Source: Bacteroidota bacterium
GTDB taxonomy: Bacteria; Bacteroidota; Bacteroidia; Chitinophagales; Saprospiraceae
Length of the DNA stretch: 64,000 nucleotides
Assembly: GCA_024642705.1 (NCBI GenBank)
Contig: JAHEAQ010000002.1
Span: forward strand, 151,124 to 215,123
Direction of reading: 5' to 3'
Shown here: piece by piece, positions 9,125-19,380 of the stretch
Numbering within the stretch: the first letter of the stretch is position 1
Layout: each line of letters opens with the position of its first letter
Made by a program: the position numbers and the translations under genes
The notes under the pieces: generated by a model
What the model was told of the DNA's origin: nothing
What the model saw: the letters and a program-made list of their open reading frames with translations, nothing else
Database searches by the model: none

Positions 9125-10420
9125 ATGAAAATTAGCTTCATTTATATTTTATTTTTATTTCCAGTTATAGTTTGGTCCCAAGATGTATTAACATTGAATA
9201 AAGCTATTGAAATTGCTCTAGCCCAAAATTATGGGATTCAAATATCGGAACTTGAGCAAAAAGCAGATTTGATGCAAGTATATAAGTCAAATGCAGGATT
9301 TGGTCCGACTGTTGATTGGAATGCTAATATTGGAGTGACTGGCAATAGGGTGAATCAGCAATTTTTAGATGGTAGAATTTTAAATAGATTTGGAAGATCT
9401 TTATCTCCAGGAACAAATATTTCTGCTGGAATAACAATTTTGGACGGAGGAAGAAGGCAAGCAATTTTGGATCGATTATCACTTCTAGGGCAATATAGCG
9501 CAATAGAAGGTAAAATAATTCTTCAGAACACTATAGTTGATGTGATGCAAGCATACTATGATATTACACGAAATGAAGAAACCTTATCTTATTTAGAAAC
9601 CATTATTAAATATTATGAAGAAAGACTCAAAATAACTGAGCAAAGATGGCAAGTTGGGAAAGGTTCAAAGTTAGATTTTCTTCAATCACAGATAGATTTA
9701 AATGCTCAATTATCAGGGTTAGTAAATTCAAAAAATAATATTAGAAACGGAAAAGTAGTGCTTAATGGCATTCTTAATAGAGATTTGGCTACAGAATTTG
9801 AAATTGAAAAAATTGAAAACATCAATTCAGAATATGATCTAAATTCTTTGATGGAAAAAGTTAAAGTTTCCAATCAGGATCTTGTTTTAATGCAAAAAGC
9901 AATTGATATCAATCTCAAAAGGGAAAAGGAACTTGAAGCTACATTGAAACCTCAAGTCGATTTATCGGGGAGCTTTAGCTATTCTTATAACAATTCAAAC
10001 ACTGGTTTTTTATCTTCAAGCCAGAGTTTAGCTATACCATTAGGAGTTTCAGCGCGATACAATATTTATGATGGAAAGAATAGGAAGAACCAAATTGCAA
10101 TTTCTAAGGTGAATACAGACATCGTAAGAAAACAACAACTCAGTTTGGCAGCTCAAATAGAAATTGATTTGACCTTGGCTTACAACCAATATATTTCAGA
10201 CAAAGAATTGCTTAGCTTTGAAGAAAAAAATACCATTATTGCTGAAGAAAATCTTTCTATTTCACTTGATAAGTTTCGTCTTGGGGGTTCTACTATTTTG
10301 GAGTTGAATGAAGCACAAAGAGCTTATGATACTTCGCTGAATAGATTGGTCACAGCTCAATATAATGTTAAAATTTCAGAATTGGATCTTTTAAGACTTA
10401 CCGGGTCGTTATTAGATTAA
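9125..10420 (+). CDS. TolC-family outer-membrane efflux channel
   Basis: A 431-residue protein with a signal peptide (cleavage after WS, before Q at about residue 19). It then shows the two-repeat helical pattern of TolC/OprM: LTLNKAIEIALAQNYGIQISE at the start of repeat one, and helices with LDFLQSQIDLNAQ and, in repeat two, LRLGGSTILELNEAQRAYD-type sequence. It forms the outer-membrane and trans-periplasmic duct of the pump encoded just upstream (30-bp gap). It completes an adaptor-pump-channel operon and converges on the adenine deaminase gene. Confidence 0.94.
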   Translation: MKISFIYILFLFPVIVWSQDVLTLNKAIEIALAQNYGIQISELEQKADLMQVYKSNAGFGPTVDWNANIGVTGNRVNQQFLDGRILNRFGRSLSPGTNISAGITILDGGRRQAILDRLSLLGQYSAIEGKIILQNTIVDVMQAYYDITRNEETLSYLETIIKYYEERLKITEQRWQVGKGSKLDFLQSQIDLNAQLSGLVNSKNNIRNGKVVLNGILNRDLATEFEIEKIENINSEYDLNSLMEKVKVSNQDLVLMQKAIDINLKREKELEATLKPQVDLSGSFSYSYNNSNTGFLSSSQSLAIPLGVSARYNIYDGKNRKNQIAISKVNTDIVRKQQLSLAAQIEIDLTLAYNQYISDKELLSFEEKNTIIAEENLSISLDKFRLGGSTILELNEAQRAYDTSLNRLVTAQYNVKISELDLLRLTGSLLD

Positions 10421-10488
10421 TAATCAATTTCGAATTTGAATTTTCTGATATTCAAAAAAGTGCAATTCTCGGACCAATTTGTATTTCG

Positions 10489-12114
10489 TTAATCAAGGTA
10501 TAAGCTTGTTAATTGAAAATTCTTACCATCAAACAATCCTAGATCGCTTAATTTTAATTCAGGAATTACCAATAATGCACAGAATGAAAGTGTCATAAAA
10601 GGAGACGAGAGTTTAGAACCAAGCTCTTTGGCCGTTGCATCTATTTTTTGATATTCTTCTGCTACTTCATAGCCATCTTTTTGTGACATTATTCCAGCAA
10701 CTGGAAGTGGTAAAATTTGTTGAATTTTCCCTGCGGATAGAGAAACTCCTCCTTTCGATTCAATGATTAAATTTATGGCTTTACAAATGTCATCATCATT
10801 TGTGCCGACTGCAACAATATTATGACTATCGTGAGCAACACAAGAAGCTATTGCTCCTTTTTTCAAGCCCATATTGCTAACAAATCCAATCGATATTTTT
10901 GATGGAGAGTATCTGTTAACAATCACTATTTTTAAAATATCATTTTTAATATCAATTTGAAGTAGTCCATTTATTGCATGAAGAATCGCAGTTTTTTCTT
11001 TTGTAATGAGTTGACCATCTTCGATTTCAATAACTTTTACTTTTTTAGATTTGTCAATTACTTGTAATTGCTCTTGAGAAATTGGGGTGCAATTAAAATT
11101 ATTTATTGGTTCCTCTTTTACAGATTTGATGAATGAAAGGCCTTGTTCAGAAACTTTGTTTCCGTCAATATATGTTTCAATAACCTTGAAATCCGTTAAA
11201 TTATTAACTATGCAAAAGTCAGCAGGATCGCCATTTTGAATTAGTCCTACTTTCAAATTGTAATGTTGAATTGGATTAAATGAGCAAGCCCTCAAAACGT
11301 TCATCGGATCGCATCCTTTGAGAATTGCTCGATGTGCCAAAGCATTAATATGGCTTTTAACTAAGTCATTAGGGTGTTTGTCATCTGAACAAAACATAAT
11401 TTGATCAGGGTATTCATCAATTAATTCCCATAAAGCTTCAAAATTTTTAGCGGCGCTTCCTTCTCTAATTATAATTTTCATCCCGAAAAGAAGTTTTTCT
11501 AAAGCTTCTTCCTTAGTAAAACATTCATGATCGGTAGAAATTCCTTGTTGAATATAATTCTTGGCATCCTTACCTTTTAAACCTGGGGCATGGCCATCAA
11601 TTTTTTTATCTAATTTTTTAGCTACTGCAATTTTAGCCATAACATCAGGATCACTATTTAACACTCCTGGGAAATTCATCATTTCTGCAAGATAATGCAC
11701 ATTTGGCCAAGAAAAGATTTCCTCAATATCCGATGTAGTAATTTCGGATCCCGCAGTTTCAAATTTTGTTGCAGGTACACAAGATGGGGCACCAAAATAA
11801 AATTTGAATGGTGTTTTAAGGCCATTATTTATCATAAAACGAACACCGTCTTTTCCTAATACATTTCCAATTTCATGCGGATCCGAAACAGTTGCAACCG
11901 TTCCATGGCAGACTGCTAATCTTGCAAATTCTGAGGGAATAAGCATTGAGCTCTCTATGTGGACATGAGCATCAATAAATCCTGGAATGATGAAATGAGG
12001 AGGTCCGGAATCTAATCTATTAACAGAGTGGATAATTCCATTTTCAATAATTAACTCACCAGGAAAAATATTTTTAGAGACGACATCTACAATTTGGCCT
12101 TGAATAATTATCAT
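10489..12114 (-). CDS. ade: adenine deaminase
   Basis: A 541-residue amidohydrolase converting adenine to hypoxanthine and ammonia in purine salvage. The N-terminal small beta-sandwich (IIIQGQIVDVVSKNIFPGEL) leads into the metal site (PGFIDAHVHIESSM) and the family hallmarks TVATVSDPHEIGNVLG, EMMNFPGVL and DGHAPGLKGKDAKNYIQQGISTDHE, then FCSDDKHPNDL. The C-terminal half (SHNIVAVGTNDDDICKAIN, LPLPVAGIMS) is specific to adenine deaminase rather than other amidohydrolases. It stands alone with no purine neighbours. The ATG at 12114 gives the usual N-terminus. Confidence 0.96.
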   Translation of the reverse strand: MIIIQGQIVDVVSKNIFPGELIIENGIIHSVNRLDSGPPHFIIPGFIDAHVHIESSMLIPSEFARLAVCHGTVATVSDPHEIGNVLGKDGVRFMINNGLKTPFKFYFGAPSCVPATKFETAGSEITTSDIEEIFSWPNVHYLAEMMNFPGVLNSDPDVMAKIAVAKKLDKKIDGHAPGLKGKDAKNYIQQGISTDHECFTKEEALEKLLFGMKIIIREGSAAKNFEALWELIDEYPDQIMFCSDDKHPNDLVKSHINALAHRAILKGCDPMNVLRACSFNPIQHYNLKVGLIQNGDPADFCIVNNLTDFKVIETYIDGNKVSEQGLSFIKSVKEEPINNFNCTPISQEQLQVIDKSKKVKVIEIEDGQLITKEKTAILHAINGLLQIDIKNDILKIVIVNRYSPSKISIGFVSNMGLKKGAIASCVAHDSHNIVAVGTNDDDICKAINLIIESKGGVSLSAGKIQQILPLPVAGIMSQKDGYEVAEEYQKIDATAKELGSKLSSPFMTLSFCALLVIPELKLSDLGLFDGKNFQLTSLYLD

Positions 12115-12617
12115 TATGAAATATAAACATATTTACGAAAATATGAAACCATATAAGTTTAAATTAAATCCTTTATAGAGGGTAATTATTTATTCATCTA
12201 ATAATTCTTGAATCTATTGAATATGGATTAATTGAAAAGGAAAATATCGTTGAAGGCTATAAATTTGTTTGCATGCCATTGATTCCAAATTAAACCAATT
12301 TGCTGGTTTTTGATATGGTAAAATATAAAAAATAAAGAATTCCATTTTAGCTGGAACAAGTATTTATTTTTAATACAATGATATGTTATTGAAAAATCAG
12401 GAGCTGTTTCTTGGTCCAATAGTTAATTTGGTAAAAAAAACATCCATAATATTTTTCCATTTTGAAAGTGGTGACAAAAATTAAATTCTATAATTAACCC
12501 AGTCTATCAGTGCACATAGTTTTTATCTTAACTTAAGCTAATTTAATTTATCTAACTTTCATTAAAAATAGTCCTGATTCAAAACCAAAAATAAACCTCC
12601 ATACTTAAATATTAAAA
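12115..12617. other. 503-bp intergenic region without a recognisable gene
   Basis: Strongly AT-rich. It lies between the ade start and the stop of the MCE gene. I see no conserved ORF, no TAnnTTTG box facing ade and no terminator-like hairpin with a T-run. The only longer frame (12228-12419, minus strand) looks random in composition. Confidence 0.5.
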
Positions 12618-13688
12618 TTAATTATTTGCAGGATCATCTTCTGGTAACACAAATTCTTTCTGCTTTTTCCCAAAAACAGAAACATTAATATATCTCTTAG
12701 GATTCAATCTTAAATCTTGCAATAAAAGGTCTAAATTTTTACTTGTGCTTTCTAGGTTGTTGTACAATCCTTCGTCATTTAATAATGCAGTAAGTGAACC
12801 ATCTCCGTTTTCAACTTTCGAAATCAGTTTATTGATGTTGTCAATTGCATCTTCTGCACTTTTAACTGTACCTTGAATTGTTGTCAAGCTCATTTTTACT
12901 TCATTTATTGCTCCTTCGGCAGCTTTTACTGTTTTATCAATTTCAGCATTTTTCAAGTCAGTACTTACTGCATCTAGATTGCCAATGATATTATCAATTT
13001 TGGCATTTGAATTTTTTAAAGTATTTGATAATTCAGCCACATTAGCCAGGGTCTGGTCAAAATTTTTGTAAGATTTTGCAAGCATTAAATTTAATTTGTT
13101 GCTTATACCAGAAAGGTTTTTAATGGTAGCTTGAAATTCAGCAATTGATTGACTAAGACTTTCATCTGAAGCCATTCCAGAGTCTTCGGTCAAAGTATCA
13201 ATCAAATTTTTGACATTATATTTTAATTTTTCAAAATAAACATCTACTTCTTTAGGGTCAACCATTGAATTTAATAAACCTTGAGTAGATCCCTCGATAA
13301 ATGATTTGTTCTTTAAAATTGGATTCGTCATATCTTCATTACTATAACTTAAAAGTATAGCTTTTCCTCCCATGATGCCTGAAGAACTAAGAATAGCTTT
13401 AGCAGAATTAGGTATTTGAATTGCTCCATCCACTTCTACAGTCACAAGAACACTCTCCACATTGTCTGGTTTCAAAGAGACACCTGTGACTGTCCCAATT
13501 TTGAAGCCATTAATAAAAACGGGAGCAGATGTGCTAAGTTCATCCACATTAGGATAGGTAATATAATACGTGTTAGAGTTATCTAACAAATTTTTACCTT
13601 TCAAAAACCGATAGCCCCAAATTAATACAGTGATTGTAATTAGAGCAAGTATTCCCAGTTTTGTTTCGTTTGAAATTTTTAGAGCCAT
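12618..13688 (-). CDS. MCE/MlaD-domain protein, putative lipid-transport substrate-binding subunit
   Basis: A 356-residue protein anchored by one N-terminal transmembrane helix (residues about 11-28). It is followed by one MCE domain (about 35-115, with YPNVDELSTSAPVFINGFKIGTVTGV and PDNVESVLVTVEVDGAIQIP). A long helical tail rich in Asn, Leu and Lys comes next (TLANVAELSNTLKNSNAKIDN and similar), probably a coiled coil crossing the periplasm. The family binds phospholipids between inner and outer membrane. No MlaE permease or MlaF ATPase gene is adjacent, so its partners must lie elsewhere. It is downstream of the amidase on the same strand, with a 153-bp gap. Confidence 0.9.
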   Translation of the reverse strand: MALKISNETKLGILALITITVLIWGYRFLKGKNLLDNSNTYYITYPNVDELSTSAPVFINGFKIGTVTGVSLKPDNVESVLVTVEVDGAIQIPNSAKAILSSSGIMGGKAILLSYSNEDMTNPILKNKSFIEGSTQGLLNSMVDPKEVDVYFEKLKYNVKNLIDTLTEDSGMASDESLSQSIAEFQATIKNLSGISNKLNLMLAKSYKNFDQTLANVAELSNTLKNSNAKIDNIIGNLDAVSTDLKNAEIDKTVKAAEGAINEVKMSLTTIQGTVKSAEDAIDNINKLISKVENGDGSLTALLNDEGLYNNLESTSKNLDLLLQDLRLNPKRYINVSVFGKKQKEFVLPEDDPANN

Positions 13689-13841
13689 AGTATTAAATTA
13701 AATCACTTCCTTGTTTAAATACAAACGAAGCGACGCTAATGTTTATTCAATTGATTTATTAAAAATAATGCAAGAATACGAAGGAATTAATTGTAGTCCC
13801 AATATTTGGAGCCAAATGTCGATTATTTATCGAACTGATAT

Positions 13842-14672
13842 TCATTGTTCTCTATAAAATTCAATGTAATTTTCAATACTTTCTGCAATCGAATTGGCAA
13901 TTTTATTTTTTTCTATTTCAGAACCCAATAAATCTGCGTCTTTTGGGTTCGATATAAATCCAGCTTCAATTAATATACTTGGCACAATTACTTTTCTTAA
14001 AACTACAAATCCTGCTTGCTTTACGCCTCGATTCCTAAAAATAGTGTTCTTAGCTAAATTCTCTTGCGTGAAATTTGCCAATTGAATACTTTTTTCTAAA
14101 GTATTTTGTTGCATCATTGCCAAAATAATGTGTCCTTCTGAGGAATATGGATCGAAACCACCATTTGGCCCATAATTTTCCTCAAGCAGGACAACATCGT
14201 TCTCTCGTTTTGCAATCTCCATGTTTTCTGAACTAGTATGCAAGCCCATTACATAAGATTCGATACCATTGGCGCTAGAATCACTTAATGAGTTGCAATG
14301 AATAGAAATAAATAAATCTACGTCTGGACTATTGGCAATTTCTACTCTTTTGTACAATGGAATAAAAGAATCATCACTCCTTGTAATTCTAACCTCAATT
14401 TCGGGATAAATTTCGTTTATTCGTAATTGAATTTTTATTGCTAAATCTAAAACAATATCTTTTTCTTTTAAATTGCGACTATTGCAACCTGTATCTTTGC
14501 CGCCGTGACCAGGATCGATCACAATAACATCAACAGGATCGATAGCATTTTCAATAATTTCTGTTATATTTTTAACGTTAGTTTCTGAAGAAGCTAAAAG
14601 CCTTTTGTAAAGCGGCACTATCAAAAAATAGAACGTTAGAAGTATTAACTTATATTTGCCTGATGAATTCAT
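13842..14672 (-). CDS. N-acetylmuramoyl-L-alanine amidase (Amidase_3, AmiC-like)
   Basis: Zinc hydrolase that cuts the amide between MurNAc and L-Ala in peptidoglycan. A hydrophobic N-terminal segment (about residues 8-22) directs export. The zinc ligands of the family are visible: His in VIVIDPGHGGKDTG, Glu in LKEKDIVLDLA and His in LFISIHCNSLSD. The catalytic Glu is in PSILIEAGFISNPKDADLL. At 276 residues it has no extra binding domain. It is divergent from lptD, with 60 bp between the starts, and sits upstream of the MCE gene. This grouping suggests shared roles in envelope upkeep. Confidence 0.94.
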   Translation of the reverse strand: MNSSGKYKLILLTFYFLIVPLYKRLLASSETNVKNITEIIENAIDPVDVIVIDPGHGGKDTGCNSRNLKEKDIVLDLAIKIQLRINEIYPEIEVRITRSDDSFIPLYKRVEIANSPDVDLFISIHCNSLSDSSANGIESYVMGLHTSSENMEIAKRENDVVLLEENYGPNGGFDPYSSEGHIILAMMQQNTLEKSIQLANFTQENLAKNTIFRNRGVKQAGFVVLRKVIVPSILIEAGFISNPKDADLLGSEIEKNKIANSIAESIENYIEFYREQ

Positions 14673-14732
14673 ATTATATTAAAGAAAATTATAATATGAA
14701 GATAGCTAAAGTTTATTAACATCACAATTTTA

Positions 14733-17474
14733 ATGCTGAGAATTTATCTAAACATTATTTTTTTACTTCTTTTGGGATTTGTCAATGTAAATGGGCAAAA
14801 AGAAACCCAATTGAAACAAAAGGATAGAAATTTAGTAGAAATAAAGGATTCTTCCAGTCAAATGCTTGATACCATTCCAGTTCCAAATGATTCATTACCT
14901 CTAAATTTTGGAAATAGGTCTACTAAAAATGTTAAATTCTCTACTAGTTCTCCGGAAACCGAAATAGTTTATGGTGCAAAAGATAAAAAATGGTTTGATC
15001 TGCAAAATAACTTGGTGCATTTGTATGGCGAAGCATTCGTCGAATACGGTACTTTAAAATTAAAAGCTGGATACATCGTTTTTGATTTTAAAAATAATAT
15101 TGCTACTGCTGAGGGTGTTCTTGATAGTGTAGGTAATGACGTCCAAAAACCAACTTTTAAGGATGGTGACAATGAATTTAGTTATAAAAAATTAAGGTAT
15201 AATTTCAAAACTAAAAAAGGTTTTGTTTATACCACTTATACAAAGGAAGGTGATTTATTTGTTCAAGGCGTTGAAACAAAATTTATTAGCAAAGAATCTG
15301 ATAGTACTTTGTTGTATGACCAAATTTTTAATAAAAATGCAATAATAACGAGCTGTGAATTGGATCATCCACATTTTGGAATCAGAGCCCAAAAGTTAAA
15401 AGTTGTGCCAAGCCAATTGGCAGTATTGGGTCCTGCAAGGTTAGAAATTGCGGATATTCCAACACCATTAATTTTACCTTTTGGATTTTTCCCTTTAGTA
15501 CAGGGAAAAAGTTCTGGGTTGATATTTCCAGACAATTACGAATATTCTGATCAATGGGGTTTTGGATTACAGAATATAGGGTATTATTTTGGGATCAATG
15601 ATTATATAGATATGAAAGTGACTGGCGATATTTATTTAAGAGGAAGTTGGGGACTAGGTGTAGAAACAAATTATACCAAAAGATATAAATATAGAGGAGG
15701 ATTAACATTGGCCTATTCATCAAGGCTTAATGAAGTGGTTAATCAATTAGAAAAAGCAAAAGCAACTTCTTTTGCCATTAGATGGAATCATAATCAGGAC
15801 GCTAAAGCTCACCCTTATTTTACCATTGGGGGATCCGTTAATATGGAATTTGGCGGATATACTGATCTTAATAACCCTAGTTTTAATTCAAGAGCGAATA
15901 ACAATACCCAAAGGTCAAACTTAAGTTTAAGTCATTCTCTACCTGGAACTCCTTTTTCAGCAAGTGCAAGTTTCAACCATTCTCAGAATTTGAGTACAGG
16001 AACTGTGACCATGACTTTTCCAAATTTACAACTTAGAATGAATCAAATTTATCCATTTAAAAGAAAGAAAATTCAAGGAGGTCAAAAATGGTATGAAAAT
16101 ATTACGCTTAATTATAGTTCTGAGGCCAAAAATTATGTTCAGGCAAATGATTCCACTTTTTTTTCCAGAGCTACATTGGACAAGCTTCAATATGGAGTAA
16201 AACACCAAGCAAGTTCAGGTACTTCAGTAAAAGTGCTCAAATACTTTAATTTTAATCCTAGTGTGAATTACGATGAAACTTGGTATTTTCGAAGAAATGA
16301 AAAGTCATTGCTCAATGAAACTATTTTAGATTCTACTCAAATAGATCTTTCTCCAAATGGAGAAGCTATATATAGAGTAGATACAACCTATGGCAGGCAA
16401 TTAGATACTGTTATTACTGCTTTTGTACCTTATCGAAATTTTAATGCTTCTGCAAGTATGTCAACCACCATTTTTGGAACAAAAAAGTTTTCTAAAGGAA
16501 AAATAAGAGGGATCAGACATGTTATAAAACCAAGCGCATCGCTCAATTACCAACCATTGAATAGAAATAGATATATTGATTATGTTGATTCAGATTATAG
16601 AGCAGCATACAACGTTCCCGAAGAATATGAAATTATTCCTTCTGGAGTTTTTGGTGCACCTAATCTTAACAATCTTGGTGCTTTTAATGTGAGTTATCAA
16701 TTGAAAAATGATTTGGAGGGGAAATATTTATCAAAAAAGGATTCAACGGTTAAAAATATCAAAATTTTTAATAACTGGAATATTTCTGGTAATTATAACT
16801 TGAATGCAGATTCCTTGAATTTTAGTAAAGTTAGTTTTACTACCGGGAACACTTCCTTTCTCAAAGGAATCATCGGATTAGGATTCAACATGAGTTTAGA
16901 TCCATATGCGATTAATGAAAAAGGTCAAAGAATAAACGAATTTTATTTTAATTCAACTAAAAACCCACTTCGATTTGATCAATTGAATTTAACGGTAAAT
17001 ACCAATTTTACAATAAAGCAAATTAGAGGAATGATTGCTGGAATTGGCGGTGATGAAGAAACTGGCACTAAATCAGAGGAAGACAAGGAAAAGGAGAAAC
17101 TGAAACAACAAGAAACATTTTTGGATTTATTTAATGATTTTAGCATATCACACAGTTTCCGCTATACTGGTGTTGATATGGGCGCAAAAGATACTTTTTT
17201 TATTTCCACTAATACTATAAGTTTAAGGGGAAATGTGAAGCTTACGGAAAATTGGAGAATAAGGGTCGGGAACTTTGGTTACGATTTTAAAAATAAAGGT
17301 TTCACCTACCCAGATTTTGGCTTTGAAAGACAATTGCATTGTTGGAAAATGAATTTCAATTGGCAACCTAGATATGGAACATATACATTTTTTATCGGAG
17401 TTTCTTCTTCCACTTTAAATTTTATTAAAGCGAATTACAACCAAAATACTGGTGATGCACGGTCACGTAGGTGA
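14733..17474 (+). CDS. lptD: LPS-assembly outer-membrane protein LptD (OstA-like)
   Basis: A 913-residue protein with a signal peptide (MLRIYLNIIFLLLLGFVNVNG, then Q). An N-terminal OstA/LptA-like jelly-roll region (about 55-230; LVHLYGEAFVEYGTLKLKAGYI, IATAEGVLDS) would receive LPS from the LptA bridge. The remainder is a large beta-barrel containing the LptD-typical stretch IPTPLILPFGFFPLVQGKSSG and many amphipathic strands. It is longer than proteobacterial LptD, as is usual in Bacteroidota. LptD inserts LPS into the outer leaflet. The C-terminus converges on the next gene. Confidence 0.93.
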   Translation: MLRIYLNIIFLLLLGFVNVNGQKETQLKQKDRNLVEIKDSSSQMLDTIPVPNDSLPLNFGNRSTKNVKFSTSSPETEIVYGAKDKKWFDLQNNLVHLYGEAFVEYGTLKLKAGYIVFDFKNNIATAEGVLDSVGNDVQKPTFKDGDNEFSYKKLRYNFKTKKGFVYTTYTKEGDLFVQGVETKFISKESDSTLLYDQIFNKNAIITSCELDHPHFGIRAQKLKVVPSQLAVLGPARLEIADIPTPLILPFGFFPLVQGKSSGLIFPDNYEYSDQWGFGLQNIGYYFGINDYIDMKVTGDIYLRGSWGLGVETNYTKRYKYRGGLTLAYSSRLNEVVNQLEKAKATSFAIRWNHNQDAKAHPYFTIGGSVNMEFGGYTDLNNPSFNSRANNNTQRSNLSLSHSLPGTPFSASASFNHSQNLSTGTVTMTFPNLQLRMNQIYPFKRKKIQGGQKWYENITLNYSSEAKNYVQANDSTFFSRATLDKLQYGVKHQASSGTSVKVLKYFNFNPSVNYDETWYFRRNEKSLLNETILDSTQIDLSPNGEAIYRVDTTYGRQLDTVITAFVPYRNFNASASMSTTIFGTKKFSKGKIRGIRHVIKPSASLNYQPLNRNRYIDYVDSDYRAAYNVPEEYEIIPSGVFGAPNLNNLGAFNVSYQLKNDLEGKYLSKKDSTVKNIKIFNNWNISGNYNLNADSLNFSKVSFTTGNTSFLKGIIGLGFNMSLDPYAINEKGQRINEFYFNSTKNPLRFDQLNLTVNTNFTIKQIRGMIAGIGGDEETGTKSEEDKEKEKLKQQETFLDLFNDFSISHSFRYTGVDMGAKDTFFISTNTISLRGNVKLTENWRIRVGNFGYDFKNKGFTYPDFGFERQLHCWKMNFNWQPRYGTYTFFIGVSSSTLNFIKANYNQNTGDARSRR

Positions 17475-17510
17475 TAGGAGAATTTAAAATGATTCTTCGA
17501 GAACAAGAAT

Positions 17511-17560
17511 AAAGTAGAAATTTATTTAAAATATAAGTTTAACGCATTTCTACTTTTTTA
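17511..17560 (+). terminator. possible terminator between lptD and the convergent DUF6438-type gene
   Basis: AAAGTAGAAAT (17511-17521) and ATTTCTACTTT (17546-17556) are perfect 11-bp inverted repeats followed by a T-rich run. The loop is long (24 nt) and the right arm lies inside the last codons of the convergent gene, so strength is uncertain. Confidence 0.45.
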
Positions 17561-18249
17561 TTTTCTTCAGCGCTTTTCACATCGACATCCGCATTTAGCT
17601 GCTTCAAAAGCTTCCCTATTTGTATCGTTTTGGGATCAAAATGGACTAAATATAATGGTTGGTTAGGCGTGATTTGTTTGTTTAGTCTTAGTCCATATTT
17701 TGAGTATTTTTTAATCCAATTCTCAATGATTGTTTCTTCATTCAATTGCACAATAACCAATTTTTCAACCATTTCTTTTCTACCTAAATTTTTTTCAACT
17801 TCTTCTTCTCGAGTCCATTTGATTTTTTTATTCTTAGAGTCTTTCGTAAGGGATTGAAGGTAAGTTTCTGCTTTCATTAATTTTTTGGGCAACTCTATTT
17901 TAGACATTATTATTTTTTGCATTGTTGAATCTTTATAGGCAATGGTTGTCATTTGTACATCCATGATATCCATTCCATAATTGTCATCTAATTGGTTAAT
18001 TTTTGCTTGTTCGAATTTGCAAAGTAATTTTTTCATTTCTTTATCAGTAAGTTGAGTTTTATAAATGCCAATTTTCTCAACGTTCAATTTTCCATCATAC
18101 CTCAGCAATCCTTGATTATCAACTGAGATGCTATAAACAGGACATTTCCCCATACAAGCTCCTTTGTTGTAACTAATAATGATTTCAGTAGACTGAGAAT
18201 TTACATAAAAAGAAAAAAAAGTAAATAAACTTAAAGCTAAAAATTTCAT
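17539..18249 (-). CDS. exported DUF6438-type protein
   Basis: The ATG at 18249 is chosen because it opens with a signal peptide (MKFLALSLFTFFSFYVNS, then Q). Longer frames reaching 18348 add a non-signal leader. Residues about 24-130 match, from memory, the DUF6438 pattern: GACMGKCPVYSISVDNQG, LRYDGK, a conserved TDKEMKKL-type helix and YGMDIMDVQMTTIAYKD. The CxGxCP motif may bind metal or form a disulfide, which is inference. The C-terminal 100 residues (VEKLVIVQLNEETIIENWIKKY, LVHFDPKTIQIGKLLKQL) form a second alpha/beta domain that I do not recognise. Function is unknown. Confidence 0.82.
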   Translation of the reverse strand: MKFLALSLFTFFSFYVNSQSTEIIISYNKGACMGKCPVYSISVDNQGLLRYDGKLNVEKIGIYKTQLTDKEMKKLLCKFEQAKINQLDDNYGMDIMDVQMTTIAYKDSTMQKIIMSKIELPKKLMKAETYLQSLTKDSKNKKIKWTREEEVEKNLGRKEMVEKLVIVQLNEETIIENWIKKYSKYGLRLNKQITPNQPLYLVHFDPKTIQIGKLLKQLNADVDVKSAEENKKVEMR

Positions 18250-18399
18250 AATTAAGTGATTTTGTTTACCATATCTATACAACATATGCTGTATTACAAG
18301 TTCTATTTTGTTAACAAATTCAATTTTAGATAATTCCAATTTGTACAAAATGAAACAAATAATTTTTTGAATATGACCTAAAATTGAAAGTGCGACTTT

Positions 18400-19326
18400 C
18401 TAATTGTGCCGCAAAAGTTGCATTATTTGATCTAGTTTTGGAGAAAGTATGATCTCTGTTCTTCTGTTCTTACTTTTGTTATCCTCTGAATCATTCTCAA
18501 CTAATGGATCATAAAATGCTCTGCCAGATGCTGTTAAATTTTCAGGAGATACACCAGATTTCTGAAGAAGTTTAACAATAGTCGTTGCTCTTTTTGTGCT
18601 GAGATCCCAGTTTTTTTCGGGTGTTCCATCAGGATCTGTATGACCTTCAACCATCACATTTATATCATTTCTTTCTTTTAAAACGGCAGCCAATTTTTCG
18701 AGTGCATTTTTTCCATTTGCATCTAAAGCATCAGAGCCTTTCGAAAACAAAAGTTTTTGACTTAATGAAACATAAATCTTTCCTTCTTTTTGATAGACAC
18801 TCAAGTCTGATGGTCCAAATACAAACAGTGCATTGCTAATGCTTGTTTGCAAACTATCCATTTTTGATCTTTCATTATTCAACAGCTCTTCAAGAGATGC
18901 TATTTTAGCTTCGCTTTTTTTAATACTTTCAAGTCTATCAGCCAATAATTTTTCTTGTTTGTTTAATTCTTCAGTTTTTTTAGACAACAACAAATTCAAA
19001 TCTGATTTTTCTTTAGAAGTTACATCGAGTAGTTCTGCATTTTGCAATAAAGTTTCTTCGTAAGCTTTTTCTAATAGATTATAAGATTCCTGAAGAGCAT
19101 CATTTTTTGAATGCAATTCTGAAAGGCTTAGTTCAGTTCCATTTAGGAGTTCCTGAGTTTTTTTAAGCTCAGCAGCAGAAATTTCTCCTTTTTCTTGAGC
19201 AATCTTGAGTTTGGATATGGTATTGGATTGACTTGAATTTTCAGCTTCTAATATTTTGTATTTTTTAGTAGAAACACAGGAAAAAGCTAATCCACAAATT
19301 GATATTAAGAGTAATTTTTTAAGCAT
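18400..19326 (-). CDS. OmpA-family peptidoglycan-binding lipoprotein with coiled coil
   Basis: The start is set at ATG 19326, which gives a lipoprotein signal MLKKLLLISICGLAFSC with lipobox LAFSC (Cys17). Residues about 25-170 are heptad-like, rich in Leu, Glu, Lys and Ser, and probably form a long coiled coil. The C-terminal OmpA domain (about 185-300) has LLFSKGSDALDANGKNALEKL, VEGHTDPDGTP and the peptidoglycan-binding end SKNRRTEIIL. It should tether the outer membrane to the cell wall. It resembles Pal/OmpA-type 'YiaD' lipoproteins of Bacteroidota and has no operon partner. Confidence 0.92.
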   Translation of the reverse strand: MLKKLLLISICGLAFSCVSTKKYKILEAENSSQSNTISKLKIAQEKGEISAAELKKTQELLNGTELSLSELHSKNDALQESYNLLEKAYEETLLQNAELLDVTSKEKSDLNLLLSKKTEELNKQEKLLADRLESIKKSEAKIASLEELLNNERSKMDSLQTSISNALFVFGPSDLSVYQKEGKIYVSLSQKLLFSKGSDALDANGKNALEKLAAVLKERNDINVMVEGHTDPDGTPEKNWDLSTKRATTIVKLLQKSGVSPENLTASGRAFYDPLVENDSEDNKSKNRRTEIILSPKLDQIMQLLRHN

Positions 19327-19380
19327 ATGATATGTTCTTAACAAAAAGTCCGCTAAGATACAAATTCTATTGAACCTGCA

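Noticed and set aside
10430-10462. TTGAAT/ATTCAA hairpin between the TolC-type gene and ade
   Set aside because: The stem is only six AT-rich base pairs, and it is followed by A rather than T on the strand that would need termination.
12228-12419. 63-codon open frame on the minus strand in the large gap after ade
   Set aside because: Composition is rich in Asn, Lys, Phe and Ile as expected of translated AT-rich noncoding DNA. It has no recognisable motif, promoter or partner.
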